A program made the translations under genes and the position numbers. Below the pieces are notes generated by a model. The model ran no database searches and had not been told where the DNA came from. It saw only the letters and a program-made list of their open reading frames with translations. Of a DNA stretch of 64,000 nucleotides, positions 8,459 through 17,245 are shown piece by piece; position 1 is the stretch's first letter; every line of letters starts with the position of its first letter. The DNA comes from an uncultured Oscillospiraceae bacterium (GTDB lineage Bacteria; Bacillota; Clostridia; Oscillospirales; Acutalibacteraceae), in the NCBI GenBank assembly GCA_900539425.1, contig UQBX01000006.1:17274-81273 (forward strand). Reading direction: 5' to 3'.

Positions 8459-9655
8459 ATGGATTATATAACTGCGCGTGAAGCCGCCGAAAAATGGAAT
8501 ATATCAGAAAGACTGGTCCAGAAATACTGTTCTCAGGGCAGGATAGATGGAACTAAAAAGTTTGGTGCATCGTGGGGGATACCCGCCGATGCCGACAAGC
8601 CGTCAGACCCGCGAAAGAAAAACTGCAAAAAGAATATGAAAAGCGAAAAACCTGTATCAAACGGCTGTCTTATGCCGCTTATGAATACAGTGTTTGAGCC
8701 GGGGCATTGCCTTGAATATATAGAGAGAATGGAAGATTCCCCTTCTAAAAAGATTGCGCTTGCTGAGTATAGATATTTCAGCGGCAATCCAGAGGAAGCT
8801 GTAAAAGAGGCACAGCTTTTTTTGACGGATAACGATATTCAGCTTCGTCTTTCAGCCTGTTTTATATATTCTTATGCAAATCTTTCAATAGGTCAAATAA
8901 ACCGGGCAAGATATGCGCTCGGTGAGGTCAAAAACGCACTTGCTTCACTTGATGATAATTCGCCCGAATATTTAAAAGCGGCATATGCTTTTATAAACAC
9001 AGCTGCATCGGTTTTGCTTCATCTTCCTCTGCCTGATGATATACCAAACGCAAAAGATTTTCTTCCTTTGCTTCCTCCCGGGCTCAAGGCATTTGCGCTT
9101 TATGTTCAGGCGCATTATACATATCTTCAAAAAGATTATTCTAAAAGCCTCGGCATAGTTGAAACTGCGCTTGCAGTGCAGGGTGAAATTTATATCATTC
9201 CGGCAATTTATCTTCATCTTGTTGCGGTAATGGATCTTATGAGCCTGCGTAAGCCTGAGCAGGCAAAAGAACACCTGCTTGCCGCATGGAAAATTGCTCA
9301 GCCCGATGACTTGATAGAGGGTTTCGGAGAGCATCACGGATTGCTTGGCGGAATGCTTGAGGCTGTTATAAAACCCGGTTGGCCGGAGGATTTTAAACGC
9401 ATAATCGCCATTACCTATCGATTTTCAGCAGGGTGGAGAAAGGTGCATAACCCCGTTACAGGGCATGATGTTGCCGATAATCTAACCACCACTGAATTTG
9501 CAGCTGCAATGCTTGCAGCAAGGGGATGGACAAATCAGGAAATATGCGCTCATTTGAATGTTTCCCAGAATACCGTTAAGCGGCATCTTTCATCTGCTAT
9601 GCAAAAGCTTGGAATCAGCCGCCGAAAAGAACTAAAAAAATATATGTTGCTTTAA
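8459..9655 (+). CDS. LuxR-type regulator with an N-terminal DNA-binding-like segment
   Basis: The start at 8459 (MDYITAREAAEKWNIS) has a CGGAG ribosome site; a GTG at 8426 is in frame but unsupported. The protein is 398 residues. Residues 1-45 resemble a MerR/excisionase-type helix-turn-helix (AAEKWNISERLVQKYCSQG). The middle, about 80-320, is helical and TPR-like. Residues about 335-395 form a LuxR/GerE helix-turn-helix (AARGWTNQEICAHLNVSQN). Two DNA-binding segments in one protein is a less common layout, seen in some clostridial regulators. The target is unknown; the promoter inverted repeat suggests autoregulation. Confidence 0.85.
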   Translation: MDYITAREAAEKWNISERLVQKYCSQGRIDGTKKFGASWGIPADADKPSDPRKKNCKKNMKSEKPVSNGCLMPLMNTVFEPGHCLEYIERMEDSPSKKIALAEYRYFSGNPEEAVKEAQLFLTDNDIQLRLSACFIYSYANLSIGQINRARYALGEVKNALASLDDNSPEYLKAAYAFINTAASVLLHLPLPDDIPNAKDFLPLLPPGLKAFALYVQAHYTYLQKDYSKSLGIVETALAVQGEIYIIPAIYLHLVAVMDLMSLRKPEQAKEHLLAAWKIAQPDDLIEGFGEHHGLLGGMLEAVIKPGWPEDFKRIIAITYRFSAGWRKVHNPVTGHDVADNLTTTEFAAAMLAARGWTNQEICAHLNVSQNTVKRHLSSAMQKLGISRRKELKKYMLL

Positions 9656-9657
9656 AC

Positions 9658-9694
9658 AATGCCCGCGGTTTTCCCGCGGGCATTACCCGTTTTT
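9658..9694 (+). terminator. Strong hairpin after the LuxR-type gene
   Basis: An 11-bp GC-rich perfect stem (9658-9668 with 9674-9684) has a 5-base loop. The T-run begins only 6 bases later (9690-9694), so termination may be less efficient than the stem suggests. Confidence 0.65.
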
Positions 9695-9788
9695 CATACT
9701 GTTTCAGGTGATTTCAAATGCTGATTTTTATGGTAAAGTATATATTAAGGAATATATTTATTTTCCGAAAAATAAAGGAGGAAATTTT

Positions 9789-11324
9789 ATGAAGCACAAA
9801 TTGTTAAAAGGAATGTTAGCAGCATTTATGCCGGTATTGTTAATTATTTGTATGTTCCCTGTAACAGCATTTGCAACAGAACCAACATACATTTATGTTG
9901 CCGGTACTGACATTTTAAATGAACCAAACTACACTATGAACTGCGGTAACGGAACTGCAGTTTATTCCCCTGAATCAAACACCTTAACATTGAATAATGC
10001 AGAAATTGACAGTACATACGGCGAGGGCGATAATTCAAAGGGCGCTATTATGTTCGATGGTGATTTAAACATTGTTTTATCCGGAGACAATACTATTACA
10101 TCCACTTCTTGCGGTATTGTTAGCAGAACCGGAGGGGTTCTTAATGTGACAGGTGAAAACTTGCACATTAACAGTGCTTATTATGGAATTATGTTAGGAA
10201 GAGGCGGAAATAGTGCGCTTGACGCTGATATTACAATAGATTCCGCTTCAATAGATGTAGAAGTAAATGGCTCCGGAAATTACGCTGGTACCGGAATTCA
10301 GGCTGAGGGAACATTGTCTGTAAAAAATCAGTCAAATATTGTAATTAATGCCAGTCATATGGCACTGATTGGAAACGGTAGTATTTCTATTACTGATAGT
10401 ACGGTAAATGCATATGCTGTTTCGCCGGACGCATACCAGGCTGTTTCATCAGATAATGAAATAATAGTTGATAATTCTGCATTTGACATTAAAACTCTTT
10501 CTACTTACGGCTCTTTTGGATTGTGGTCCGGAAATGATTTACAAGGAACAGTTGGAACTATTAACATCATTAACAACAGTAAAGTAACAGTTAAAGATAT
10601 AATGGGGTGCAGTATGTATTGCTGGGGAAGCATTAAGGTTTCAGACAGTACACTTGAAGCTACATCTACTGGAGATTGGGGCGTTTGGGCAGCTCAAGAT
10701 ATGCTGATTGAGGGCGCATCAAGAGTTATTGCCAATGGATATAGAGGTTCAATCGGAGGAGGCAATTCTTTCATATTGACGCCAAACAACGAAAACTTGA
10801 TTGATGTATGGACAGGCGACAATGCAGAGAATGCTGTAAAAATTAACGGCTCTCCGATATCTGAATCTACTGATTTTTCAAATACCAAGGCTCTTTATTT
10901 TAGGAGTGAGGTTCACGCACACGATTACGTGCAGAAAGTAGTTTCCGATAATTATAAAGCAAGCGAAGCTACCTGTACTGAGCCTGAAAAATATTATTAT
11001 TCCTGCGAGTGCGGAGAAAAGGGTACGGAAACATTTAGTAGCGGAGAAGCACTGGGACACAGCTATAAAGACGGCAAATGTATTGTCTGCGGAGCAGTTG
11101 ACCCAAACTATGAGCCGCCGACAGAAAATACAACAAATCAAACTGATACAACCACCAAAACTGATACGACTTATAAAAACGATACCCCATCAAAAGATAC
11201 AAGCACAAAATCGCCCGATACCGGCAATGATAGCCTTGCAGTTTTGTTTGCAATGTTAGCCGCTGCGGGTGCAGGGGCAGTGATCGTTTCACAGTGTCCG
11301 AGAAAGAAAAAATACAGCAAATAA
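9789..11324 (+). CDS. Secreted, sortase-anchored surface protein with SPDTG motif and beta-helix-like repeats
   Basis: The start at 9789 is set by an AAAGGAGG ribosome site, giving 511 residues. A signal peptide (about 1-30, ending near AFA) leads the mature protein. Residues about 35-370 are built of short repeated strand-turn units (LTLNNAEID, INSAYYGIM, ITDSTVNAY and similar), suggesting a right-handed beta-helix. Two Cys-rich pieces follow, including YYYSCECGEKG and GKCIVCGA, then a Thr-rich linker. The C-terminus is a sorting signal: SPDTG (about 475-479), a hydrophobic helix and a basic tail. An SPxTG motif fits the (S/P)PxTG signal known for clostridial sortase B. No sortase gene is in the window. 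Confidence 0.82.
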   Translation: MKHKLLKGMLAAFMPVLLIICMFPVTAFATEPTYIYVAGTDILNEPNYTMNCGNGTAVYSPESNTLTLNNAEIDSTYGEGDNSKGAIMFDGDLNIVLSGDNTITSTSCGIVSRTGGVLNVTGENLHINSAYYGIMLGRGGNSALDADITIDSASIDVEVNGSGNYAGTGIQAEGTLSVKNQSNIVINASHMALIGNGSISITDSTVNAYAVSPDAYQAVSSDNEIIVDNSAFDIKTLSTYGSFGLWSGNDLQGTVGTINIINNSKVTVKDIMGCSMYCWGSIKVSDSTLEATSTGDWGVWAAQDMLIEGASRVIANGYRGSIGGGNSFILTPNNENLIDVWTGDNAENAVKINGSPISESTDFSNTKALYFRSEVHAHDYVQKVVSDNYKASEATCTEPEKYYYSCECGEKGTETFSSGEALGHSYKDGKCIVCGAVDPNYEPPTENTTNQTDTTTKTDTTYKNDTPSKDTSTKSPDTGNDSLAVLFAMLAAAGAGAVIVSQCPRKKKYSK

Positions 11325-11353
11325 AAATATGATTTAAAATAATAATCAATTAA

Positions 11354-11391
11354 AAACGCCTATACGGTTTAACCGTATAGGCGTTTGCTTT
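11354..11391. terminator. Bidirectional terminator
   Basis: A near-perfect palindromic stem (11354-11369 with 11371-11386) lies between the convergent surface-protein and GH43 genes. T-rich tracts follow on both strands. Confidence 0.85.
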
Positions 11392-11420
11392 GTTATTATT
11401 TCGTTTGCTTTTGTTGCTGC

Positions 11421-13067
11421 TTATTCCGCTACAGCCCACAGTGTGCGGTTTCCGTCTGAAACTGCGGATAACGTCATAACATTTTTGCCGCCTTTTGTGC
11501 CTGTGCAGAATGCACCGTAAAAAGTTTCTCCGTTAATATTCAGCGTGAATGTATATGAATTTTCGTCCAATTTCAGCGGGTATTCGTTTCCGTCAATTGT
11601 AATTATTCCGTCCTTTATCTCGGCGGCTGAAACAGGCTCTATTGTGTCGGTAATCTTTGACCAGTCGTCTGTATTTTTTGTATCAGGCGAAAAGAAAATA
11701 GCTTCGTATGAGCCGCTGATGTCAGATGTTGTTACGGCTGATGCAGTTTCACCGTTATATGAGAGCGGCAGCATCGTCAGCCAGCCGTTTGCGGTTCTAA
11801 GCATCTGATGCACCTGCACATTGTGGAACGCGCCCTCGCCGTCATTGTATCTCTGGTGATATACCTGATAAATTCTGCCGTCATCATCAACAAGGCAGGA
11901 GGAGTGACCGGGAGAAAGCACTGCCTCATCGTCTGTTGAAAACTGATAGTTGCCAATGATTTTTGTGCCCGTGCTTACCATATCAGTGGCATAACTGCCC
12001 GCCGCGTCAACATACGGCCCGTCAGGATTTTCACTTCTGTATTCACGGATATTGTATCCGTCAAGCGCGCCGAGTCCGCCGTATGTAAGAAACATATAGT
12101 AATAACCGCTCTCATCGTCATAAACAATGAACGGACCTTCTCCGGTTCCGTTTGTTGCCTCGTTTGTGCATGATATCTGTTTGCCAAAATAAATATCATA
12201 ACCGTTTGTATTGCGCATTGCGTCATAGTCCGGCATGCCTGTTTCCTCAATAAGCGGCATAACATAAATTCCGCCGCTGTATGAGCCGTACGCAAGCCAA
12301 AGATTGCCGTCTTTGTCATAAAACGCAGCAGGGTCGATTGCATTAGGATATTTGCCGTATGAACAGTTATAATTTCCGTCGCTGTCAAACCAGTCCTTGC
12401 TTTCAACCTCGTCTTTTGTAAACGTGCCGTTTTCAATAAGGTCGTTTATATTCGTAAATGAGTAATGCAGCTGGTTTTTAGGCTTGCCAAGCAGAGTTGT
12501 TCTGTTGCTGAATCCGCTGTAAATCATCGTGTCAACAAACTGAAAAGTGCCCTCAGGACTGTCCGAAACAGCCATCCATATAACTGAAGCAGTTGTGCCC
12601 CAAACTGATGAGCAGGCGTAGTAGCAGTATTTGCCCATAGCTTCGTTATAAATTACATCGGATGCCCACACGTTGGTTTCCCATTCGTTCTCGCTCTTTT
12701 CAAACAGCCTTTGCGCACCGTCGCACCAGGCAAACGCTTTGGCGTAACTTTCTCTCAGCGTTGAGCCTTCGGCTACAAGAGTTCTGTTGCTGTCAAATAC
12801 GCCTGAGCTTATGGTGTTCCAGTTTATCAGATCACTGCTCTTGGCAGACGCTATGTGTGAGCCAGTTATGTAATAAGTTCCGTCCTGTGATTTGTAAATT
12901 GACGGGTCGTGAACTGATACTCCGTTGCTGTCATCAAAATTCAGAGCGTCGCCCTCAATAGGCTCTATAATTGCGTCCGTGCTCCCAGCGCCGCCGCATC
13001 CTGTGAAGCACATTATTATGAAAATAATTGATAATAAAAAAGATAAATATTTTATTGGCTTTTTCAT
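11421..13067 (-). CDS. Lipoprotein glycoside hydrolase family 43 (arabinanase-like)
   Basis: The 548-residue protein has a lipoprotein signal ending at FTGC (Cys24), so the enzyme is probably anchored on the outer face of the membrane. The five-bladed propeller shows the GH43 catalytic triad: Asp54 in VHDPS, Asp245 in AIDPAAF and Glu310 in TGEGPF, plus His388 in SPGHSS. This pattern matches endo-1,5-alpha-L-arabinanases of the Abn2 type, whose last ~120 residues form a beta-barrel accessory domain, as the tail here would allow. Arabinan or arabinoxylan side chains are likely substrates. The ribosome site GAGGTGAG is good. It appears monocistronic. Confidence 0.85.
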   Translation of the reverse strand: MKKPIKYLSFLLSIIFIIMCFTGCGGAGSTDAIIEPIEGDALNFDDSNGVSVHDPSIYKSQDGTYYITGSHIASAKSSDLINWNTISSGVFDSNRTLVAEGSTLRESYAKAFAWCDGAQRLFEKSENEWETNVWASDVIYNEAMGKYCYYACSSVWGTTASVIWMAVSDSPEGTFQFVDTMIYSGFSNRTTLLGKPKNQLHYSFTNINDLIENGTFTKDEVESKDWFDSDGNYNCSYGKYPNAIDPAAFYDKDGNLWLAYGSYSGGIYVMPLIEETGMPDYDAMRNTNGYDIYFGKQISCTNEATNGTGEGPFIVYDDESGYYYMFLTYGGLGALDGYNIREYRSENPDGPYVDAAGSYATDMVSTGTKIIGNYQFSTDDEAVLSPGHSSCLVDDDGRIYQVYHQRYNDGEGAFHNVQVHQMLRTANGWLTMLPLSYNGETASAVTTSDISGSYEAIFFSPDTKNTDDWSKITDTIEPVSAAEIKDGIITIDGNEYPLKLDENSYTFTLNINGETFYGAFCTGTKGGKNVMTLSAVSDGNRTLWAVAE

Positions 13068-13154
13068 ATACTCACCTCAGTCCTATTTTACCTTTTATAG
13101 GTTGAATTTACAATATTCTTTTAATAATGCTTTTTAATTTATTTATGCCTTTGG

Positions 13155-13183
13155 TTGCTTTGCTGTTTCTAATATGATAATAT
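13155..13183 (+). promoter_or_regulatory. Sigma-A-type promoter for the ArsC/Spx-like gene
   Basis: TTGCTT (13155-13160), 17-bp spacer, TAATAT (13178-13183). The gene starts 29 bp downstream after an AAAGGAG ribosome site. Confidence 0.55.
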
Positions 13184-13212
13184 AAATATAATATTTCAAA
13201 GGAGATTAAGTT

Positions 13213-13563
13213 ATGCTTTTTATTGAATATCCGAAATGTTCAACCTGCCAGAAGGCCAAAAAGTGGCTTGATGAAAACGGCATTGAGTATACAGACAGGC
13301 ATATAGTTGAAAACAATCCCACTTATGAAGAACTGAAAGAGTGGCATGAAAGAAGCGGACTGCCGCTGAAGAAATTTTTCAATACAAGCGGTATGCTTTA
13401 TAAATCCATGCAGCTCAAGGATAAGCTGCCGACTATGAGCGATGACGAACAGCTGAAACTTCTTGCTACGGACGGTATGCTTGTTAAACGCCCGCTTATA
13501 GTTTCAGATGATTTTGTTTTGACAGGTTTCAGAGAAAAAGAGTGGACTGAAAAACTAAAATAA
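13213..13563 (+). CDS. ArsC/Spx-family thioredoxin-fold protein
   Basis: The 116-residue protein has the family's redox motif CSTCQKA near the N-terminus (Cys9 and Cys12) and the conserved VKRPLI segment near residue 95. Length and motif fit the arsenate-reductase/Spx/YffB family. A CxxC pair is more typical of Spx/YffB-type members than of classical ArsC. No ars genes are adjacent, so arsenate resistance is not supported; a redox or regulatory role is as likely. Confidence 0.85.
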   Translation: MLFIEYPKCSTCQKAKKWLDENGIEYTDRHIVENNPTYEELKEWHERSGLPLKKFFNTSGMLYKSMQLKDKLPTMSDDEQLKLLATDGMLVKRPLIVSDDFVLTGFREKEWTEKLK

Positions 13564-13570
13564 AGAAAGA

Positions 13571-13606
13571 ACAAGGTGCAGAAATAAAATCTGCACCTTG
13601 TTTTTA
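13571..13606. terminator. Terminator between the ArsC-like gene and cotJC
   Basis: A perfect 12-bp stem (13571-13582 with 13590-13601) with a T-run on the plus strand. It can also act for the cotJC 3' part arriving on the minus strand. Confidence 0.85.
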
Positions 13607-13614
13607 TCTGCAAA

Positions 13615-14064
13615 TTATTTGATGCTTTTTTTCCAGTTTTTATCAAATCCCGGATTGAACGCATAAAAGTTCTTGCTGTCCATTTTATCTGTCAGCAGTC
13701 TAAGCGCTTCACCGAAACGCTGATAGTGAACTATCTCACGCTCACGAAGGAATTTTATAGGTTCGATAACATCGGGGTCGTCAACAAGCCTCAGAATGTT
13801 ATCGTAGGTTTTTCGTGCTTTCTGTTCTGCCGCCAAATTTTCGTTGAGGTCAGCTATCGGGTCGCCTGTTGACTGAATAGACGCCGCACTCCATGGGAAC
13901 CCGCTTGCCGCTGTTGGATAAACACCTGTTGTGTGGTCAACAAAATACGCGGCAAAACCCGGATTTTCCTCTATTTCCTTTTCAGAAAGATTTTTTGTAA
14001 GCTGATGCACAATAGTGCCGATCATTTCAAGATGCCCAAGTTCTTCAGTACCTGTGGAGGACAC
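13615..14064 (-). CDS. cotJC: cotJC 3' part (spore-coat manganese-catalase-like protein), separated by the element
   Basis: The frame encodes the C-terminal 144 residues of a CotJC/manganese-catalase protein, beginning with TEELGHLEM. The ferritin-like metal-ligand regions present are EELGHLEM, LAAEQKARKTYDN and REREIVHYQRF. The first five residues of the open frame (a GTG start plus SSTG) lie beyond the TACCT core and belong to the inserted element. That GTG has no ribosome site, so this half is probably not translated alone. The missing N-terminal 62 codons are at 24958-24773 on the same strand. Joining at the core restores a continuous 206-residue gene. Confidence 0.9.
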   Translation of the reverse strand: MSSTGTEELGHLEMIGTIVHQLTKNLSEKEIEENPGFAAYFVDHTTGVYPTAASGFPWSAASIQSTGDPIADLNENLAAEQKARKTYDNILRLVDDPDVIEPIKFLREREIVHYQRFGEALRLLTDKMDSKNFYAFNPGFDKNWKKSIK

Positions 14065-14078
14065 ACAAGTGTTCTTTT
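14049..14078. other. Left attachment junction of the element
   Basis: Core TACCT at 14049-14053, with predicted central dinucleotide CC at 14051-14052. The inner arm 14055-14078 matches the right inner arm (24771-24748, opposite strand) at 21 of 24 positions. Outside the core is cotJC coding sequence. Half-sites of about this length around a short core are standard for large serine integrases. Confidence 0.88.
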
Positions 14079-14103
14079 GTGCATAAATGTACTGATTAAA
14101 ATG

Positions 14104-14132
14104 TTGATAAAAATGTATTAATGCATTATAAT
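14104..14132 (+). promoter_or_regulatory. Strong sigma-A-type promoter of the deaminase gene
   Basis: TTGATA (14104-14109), 17-bp spacer, perfect TATAAT (14127-14132), just inside the left end of the element. It drives the deaminase and zinc-ribbon genes. Confidence 0.75.
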
Positions 14133-14166
14133 CAGTAGCAAAAGAATTAATAAATCAGAGGGCAGT

Positions 14167-14628
14167 ATGGATACTAAATTTATGAAAGAGGCTATTGAGG
14201 CAGCCAAAAAAGCAGTTGAGCACGGGAACGAACCGTTTGGAGCTGTTCTGGTTAAAGACGGCAAAATAGTTTATAAAAATGAAAACCAAATATATACAAA
14301 TAAAGATTTTACCGAACACGCAGAAATAGGGTTGATTCGCAGATTTACACAGGAAACGGGAATAACGGATCTGAGTGAATACACATTGTATTCAAGCTGT
14401 GAGCCTTGCTATATGTGCAGCGGAGCTATGGTTTGGGCAAAACTCGGCAAGCTTGTTTACGGAGCAAGCGATATTGACCTTTGCGAAATTATAGGTACAG
14501 CAGGCAGTGAATGCAGTAAAATTGTTTTTGAAAATTCACAATATGCACCACAGGTGGTAAGCGGCGTATTACGTGAGGAAAGTATTGCCGTGCTTAAAGA
14601 ATATTTCAAAAAGAATGAAAAAAACTGA
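14167..14628 (+). CDS. Nucleoside/guanine deaminase family protein
   Basis: The 153-residue protein is a cytidine-deaminase-fold enzyme. It has the zinc-binding HAE motif (TEHAEIG, about residues 57-63) and the second zinc motif CEPCYMC (about 79-85), with the proton-shuttle Glu in HAE. Length and motifs match guanine deaminases and related nucleoside deaminases rather than TadA. Beside a xanthine-dehydrogenase-type enzyme, guanine to xanthine conversion would feed the hydroxylase, but this is inferred from context. It has an AGAGGG ribosome site and is the first gene inside the left end. Confidence 0.85.
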   Translation: MDTKFMKEAIEAAKKAVEHGNEPFGAVLVKDGKIVYKNENQIYTNKDFTEHAEIGLIRRFTQETGITDLSEYTLYSSCEPCYMCSGAMVWAKLGKLVYGASDIDLCEIIGTAGSECSKIVFENSQYAPQVVSGVLREESIAVLKEYFKKNEKN

Positions 14629-14652
14629 TTAGAGTTAGTTAAGAGGGAAGAT

Positions 14653-14922
14653 ATGTATTTTGTGAACGATAATGCGCAAATATGCGGCTTTTATGAATGC
14701 ACAGATTGCAATCAAAGATTTTTAGATGAAAAAGTTGTGCCGTATATGGTTTGCCCTTATTGCGGTGAACAGCCTGATATGGAAATAGGGCCTGATGATG
14801 AAATGCCTGTTGTAAAAGAAAGCGCAAAGTTGATTAAAGTTATTGAAGGCAATGAAGAAATCAAAAAGATGGATACATTATTAAGCCTTGCTTTAACAGG
14901 CGGCGATTACAGCTGGATATAA
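14653..14922 (+). CDS. Small zinc-ribbon protein of unknown function
   Basis: The 89-residue protein has two CxxC pairs (CTDC near residue 16 and CPYC near 36) forming a likely zinc ribbon. An acidic stretch follows, then a helical C-terminus. It follows the deaminase by 24 bp with an AGAGGGAAG ribosome site and the same promoter. I do not recognise a named family. A rubredoxin-like or chaperone-like role with the molybdenum enzyme is conceivable but not supported by sequence. Confidence 0.7.
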   Translation: MYFVNDNAQICGFYECTDCNQRFLDEKVVPYMVCPYCGEQPDMEIGPDDEMPVVKESAKLIKVIEGNEEIKKMDTLLSLALTGGDYSWI

Positions 14923-14926
14923 ATTA

Positions 14927-14960
14927 AAAAGGATGCGATTTGTTCGCATCCTTTTATTTT
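14927..14960. terminator. Bidirectional terminator between zinc-ribbon gene and xdh operon
   Basis: A perfect 12-bp stem (14927-14938 with 14944-14955) between convergent genes. The plus-strand side is followed by a T-rich tract. Confidence 0.85.
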
Positions 14961-17245
14961 TATTTGTTTTTATCCATATTCATTGCAATTTGCTCAGGAG
15001 TTACAGGAAGAGTGGTAAATCTGTGACCAGTCGCGTTAAACAATGCGTCTGTTACGGCAGGAAGCGGTGTGTTTATAACAACCTCACCTATTGATTTAGC
15101 GCCGAAAGGCCCTCTCTTTTCATAGCTGCTTTCAAATTCAACGCTGATTTTGCCGATATCCATACGAGTAGGAATTTTGTATTGCATTAATGAGTTTTCA
15201 AAAAGTTTTCCTTTGCTGTCGTAGGTGATATTTTCTGTAAGCACCATTCCTATACCCTGCAAAATTCCGCCTTCTGCCTGTACTCTGGCAAGGTTGGGAT
15301 TGATAGGTGTTCCGCAGTCTACCGCAGCGTAGTAATTTACTACAAGCGTTTCTCCCGTTTCAATATCTGTTTCAATTTCCGCTGCACCAACCATGAACGG
15401 CGGGGGAGATGTGGGGGATGTGTTGGATCTTGTTACCTCAAGTGCAATGTCATTTCCGCACATTGATGACGTTGCAATATCTTCAAGTGAAACACTGCTG
15501 TTATCTGCAGTGCAAACAACAGCTTTTCCGTTAAATTCCGTTTCATCTTCCTTGCAGTTTAAAAGCTTAGCACCGACTTTGCAGATTCTTTCTCTCAGTT
15601 CAATGGCACATAATTCAACTGCCTTGCCTGTAACGAAAGTTGTGCTTGATGCGTAAGAGCCTGAATCATATGGGGAATTGTCTGTATCTGCCCCTGAAAC
15701 TGAAATCTGCTCCAAAGGACAGTCAAGAACTTCGCAGGCAATTTGAGCCAAAATAGTGTCACAGCCTGTGCCCATATCGGCGGCGCCGATTATAAGATTG
15801 TAGATACCCTCGTCACCAAGTTTGATTGTGGCAGAACCAACATCCACACCGCTTATTCCTGAGCCCTGCATAGCCATGCCCATTCCCATACTTCTGATTT
15901 TGGTGCCGCTGATTTTTTTATACGGATACTTGCTATCCCAATCGCTCATCTGGCGTACTCTGTCAAGACATCTGTCAAGCGCGCAGCTTGTATTTGCCTC
16001 GTTGTAATAGGCGGGCATCACGTCACCCTCGTGAATAATATTCTTTTTTCTTAAATCAAAGGGATCCATGGAAAGCTTGTGCGCAAGTTCGTTTACTGCC
16101 GATTCAACTGCAAAAAGTCCCTGGGTAGCACCGTAACCGCGATAAGCGCCTGCTGACATTACATTTGTGTAAACTACATCATAACTGAATTTGAACGCTT
16201 CACATTTTCCGTACAAAGGAATTGATTTGTGACCCGACAAGCCAACAGTAGTAGGACCGTGTTCTCCGTATGCCCCAGTGTTAGACAGTGTGTAAAGGTC
16301 AATTGCCCTTATTGTGCCGTCATTCATTGCGCCAAGACGTACATGCATTTCCATTTCATGCCTTGGAGAAGATGCAGTCATTGATTCGTTTCTTGAAAAA
16401 ATTAACATAGACGGCTTTTTTGTTTTCCAAGTTACGAAAGCAGGGTATATTTCTGAAACTGAGCTCTGCTTTGCTCCGAATCCTCCACCGATTCTGGGTT
16501 TTGATACTCTGATCTTTGATTTTGGAATACCAAGTGCGTTTGCTATTATTCTTCTGCAATGAAATACTATCTGAGTAGAACTTACTACATTAAGCCTGCC
16601 GTATGTGTCAATAGTGCAGAAAGTTCTGAAAGTTTCCATCATAGTCTGCTGATTTGCCCTTGTATGATAAACCCGGTCAATTATAATATCGCAGGATTTT
16701 AAAACTTCCTCAACATTACCGTTTTCACAAACCTCGTGTGCACAGAGGTTTCTTTTGTTGTCCGCGCCAACAGGGCATAAGGACTCCCAATTGTCTTCAG
16801 GGTGCACAAGAATTTTATTATCAAGTGCTTTGTGAAAATCTAAAACAGGCTCCAGAACCTCGTATTCTACTTTTATTAATTTTAATGCCTTATTTACGCA
16901 TTTTTCGTCCGCTCCTGCAACTATTGCCACAACATCTCCGACATAACGAACATGCTTGTCAAGTAACAGTCTGTCATATGGGCTTGGTTCGGGATAAGTC
17001 TGCCCCGCAAGAGTAAATCTTCTTGCGTCTTCGGGAATATCCTTATAAGTGTAAACAGCCTCAATTCCGCTTACTTTTTTGGCAATATCAGTATATATTG
17101 ATTTGATGATTGCGTTTGCGTGGGGGCTTCTTAACAGCTTAACAACAAGGCAGTTTGAAGGCGCAATATCTTCTGTGTAAACCGGCTGTCCTGTAACAAG
17201 CTGCATCGAGTCAATCTTTTTAATAGGTTTATTAACAGATTTCAT
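14960..17245 (-). CDS. Xanthine-dehydrogenase-family molybdopterin-binding (large) subunit
   Basis: The 761-residue protein has the length and layout of the molybdenum subunit of xanthine-oxidase-family hydroxylases. Visible landmarks are GGGFGAK, the substrate-pocket segment AYRGYGATQ with Arg, and the catalytic Glu721 in GPFGAKSIGE near the C-terminus. It should bind the molybdopterin cytosine dinucleotide cofactor and hydroxylate purines or another N-heterocycle; the exact substrate is not readable. It is the last gene of the operon FAD subunit - 2Fe-2S subunit - large subunit and overlaps the 2Fe-2S gene by 14 bp. Confidence 0.93.
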   Translation of the reverse strand: MKSVNKPIKKIDSMQLVTGQPVYTEDIAPSNCLVVKLLRSPHANAIIKSIYTDIAKKVSGIEAVYTYKDIPEDARRFTLAGQTYPEPSPYDRLLLDKHVRYVGDVVAIVAGADEKCVNKALKLIKVEYEVLEPVLDFHKALDNKILVHPEDNWESLCPVGADNKRNLCAHEVCENGNVEEVLKSCDIIIDRVYHTRANQQTMMETFRTFCTIDTYGRLNVVSSTQIVFHCRRIIANALGIPKSKIRVSKPRIGGGFGAKQSSVSEIYPAFVTWKTKKPSMLIFSRNESMTASSPRHEMEMHVRLGAMNDGTIRAIDLYTLSNTGAYGEHGPTTVGLSGHKSIPLYGKCEAFKFSYDVVYTNVMSAGAYRGYGATQGLFAVESAVNELAHKLSMDPFDLRKKNIIHEGDVMPAYYNEANTSCALDRCLDRVRQMSDWDSKYPYKKISGTKIRSMGMGMAMQGSGISGVDVGSATIKLGDEGIYNLIIGAADMGTGCDTILAQIACEVLDCPLEQISVSGADTDNSPYDSGSYASSTTFVTGKAVELCAIELRERICKVGAKLLNCKEDETEFNGKAVVCTADNSSVSLEDIATSSMCGNDIALEVTRSNTSPTSPPPFMVGAAEIETDIETGETLVVNYYAAVDCGTPINPNLARVQAEGGILQGIGMVLTENITYDSKGKLFENSLMQYKIPTRMDIGKISVEFESSYEKRGPFGAKSIGEVVINTPLPAVTDALFNATGHRFTTLPVTPEQIAMNMDKNK

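Noticed and set aside
11975..12436. 153-codon minus-strand frame inside the GH43 gene
   Set aside because: It is a shifted-frame shadow of a continuous GH43 coding sequence with its full catalytic triad.
13933..14121. 62-codon plus-strand frame across the left junction
   Set aside because: It runs antisense over cotJC and stops in the element. It has no ribosome site or domain and just spans an insertion point.
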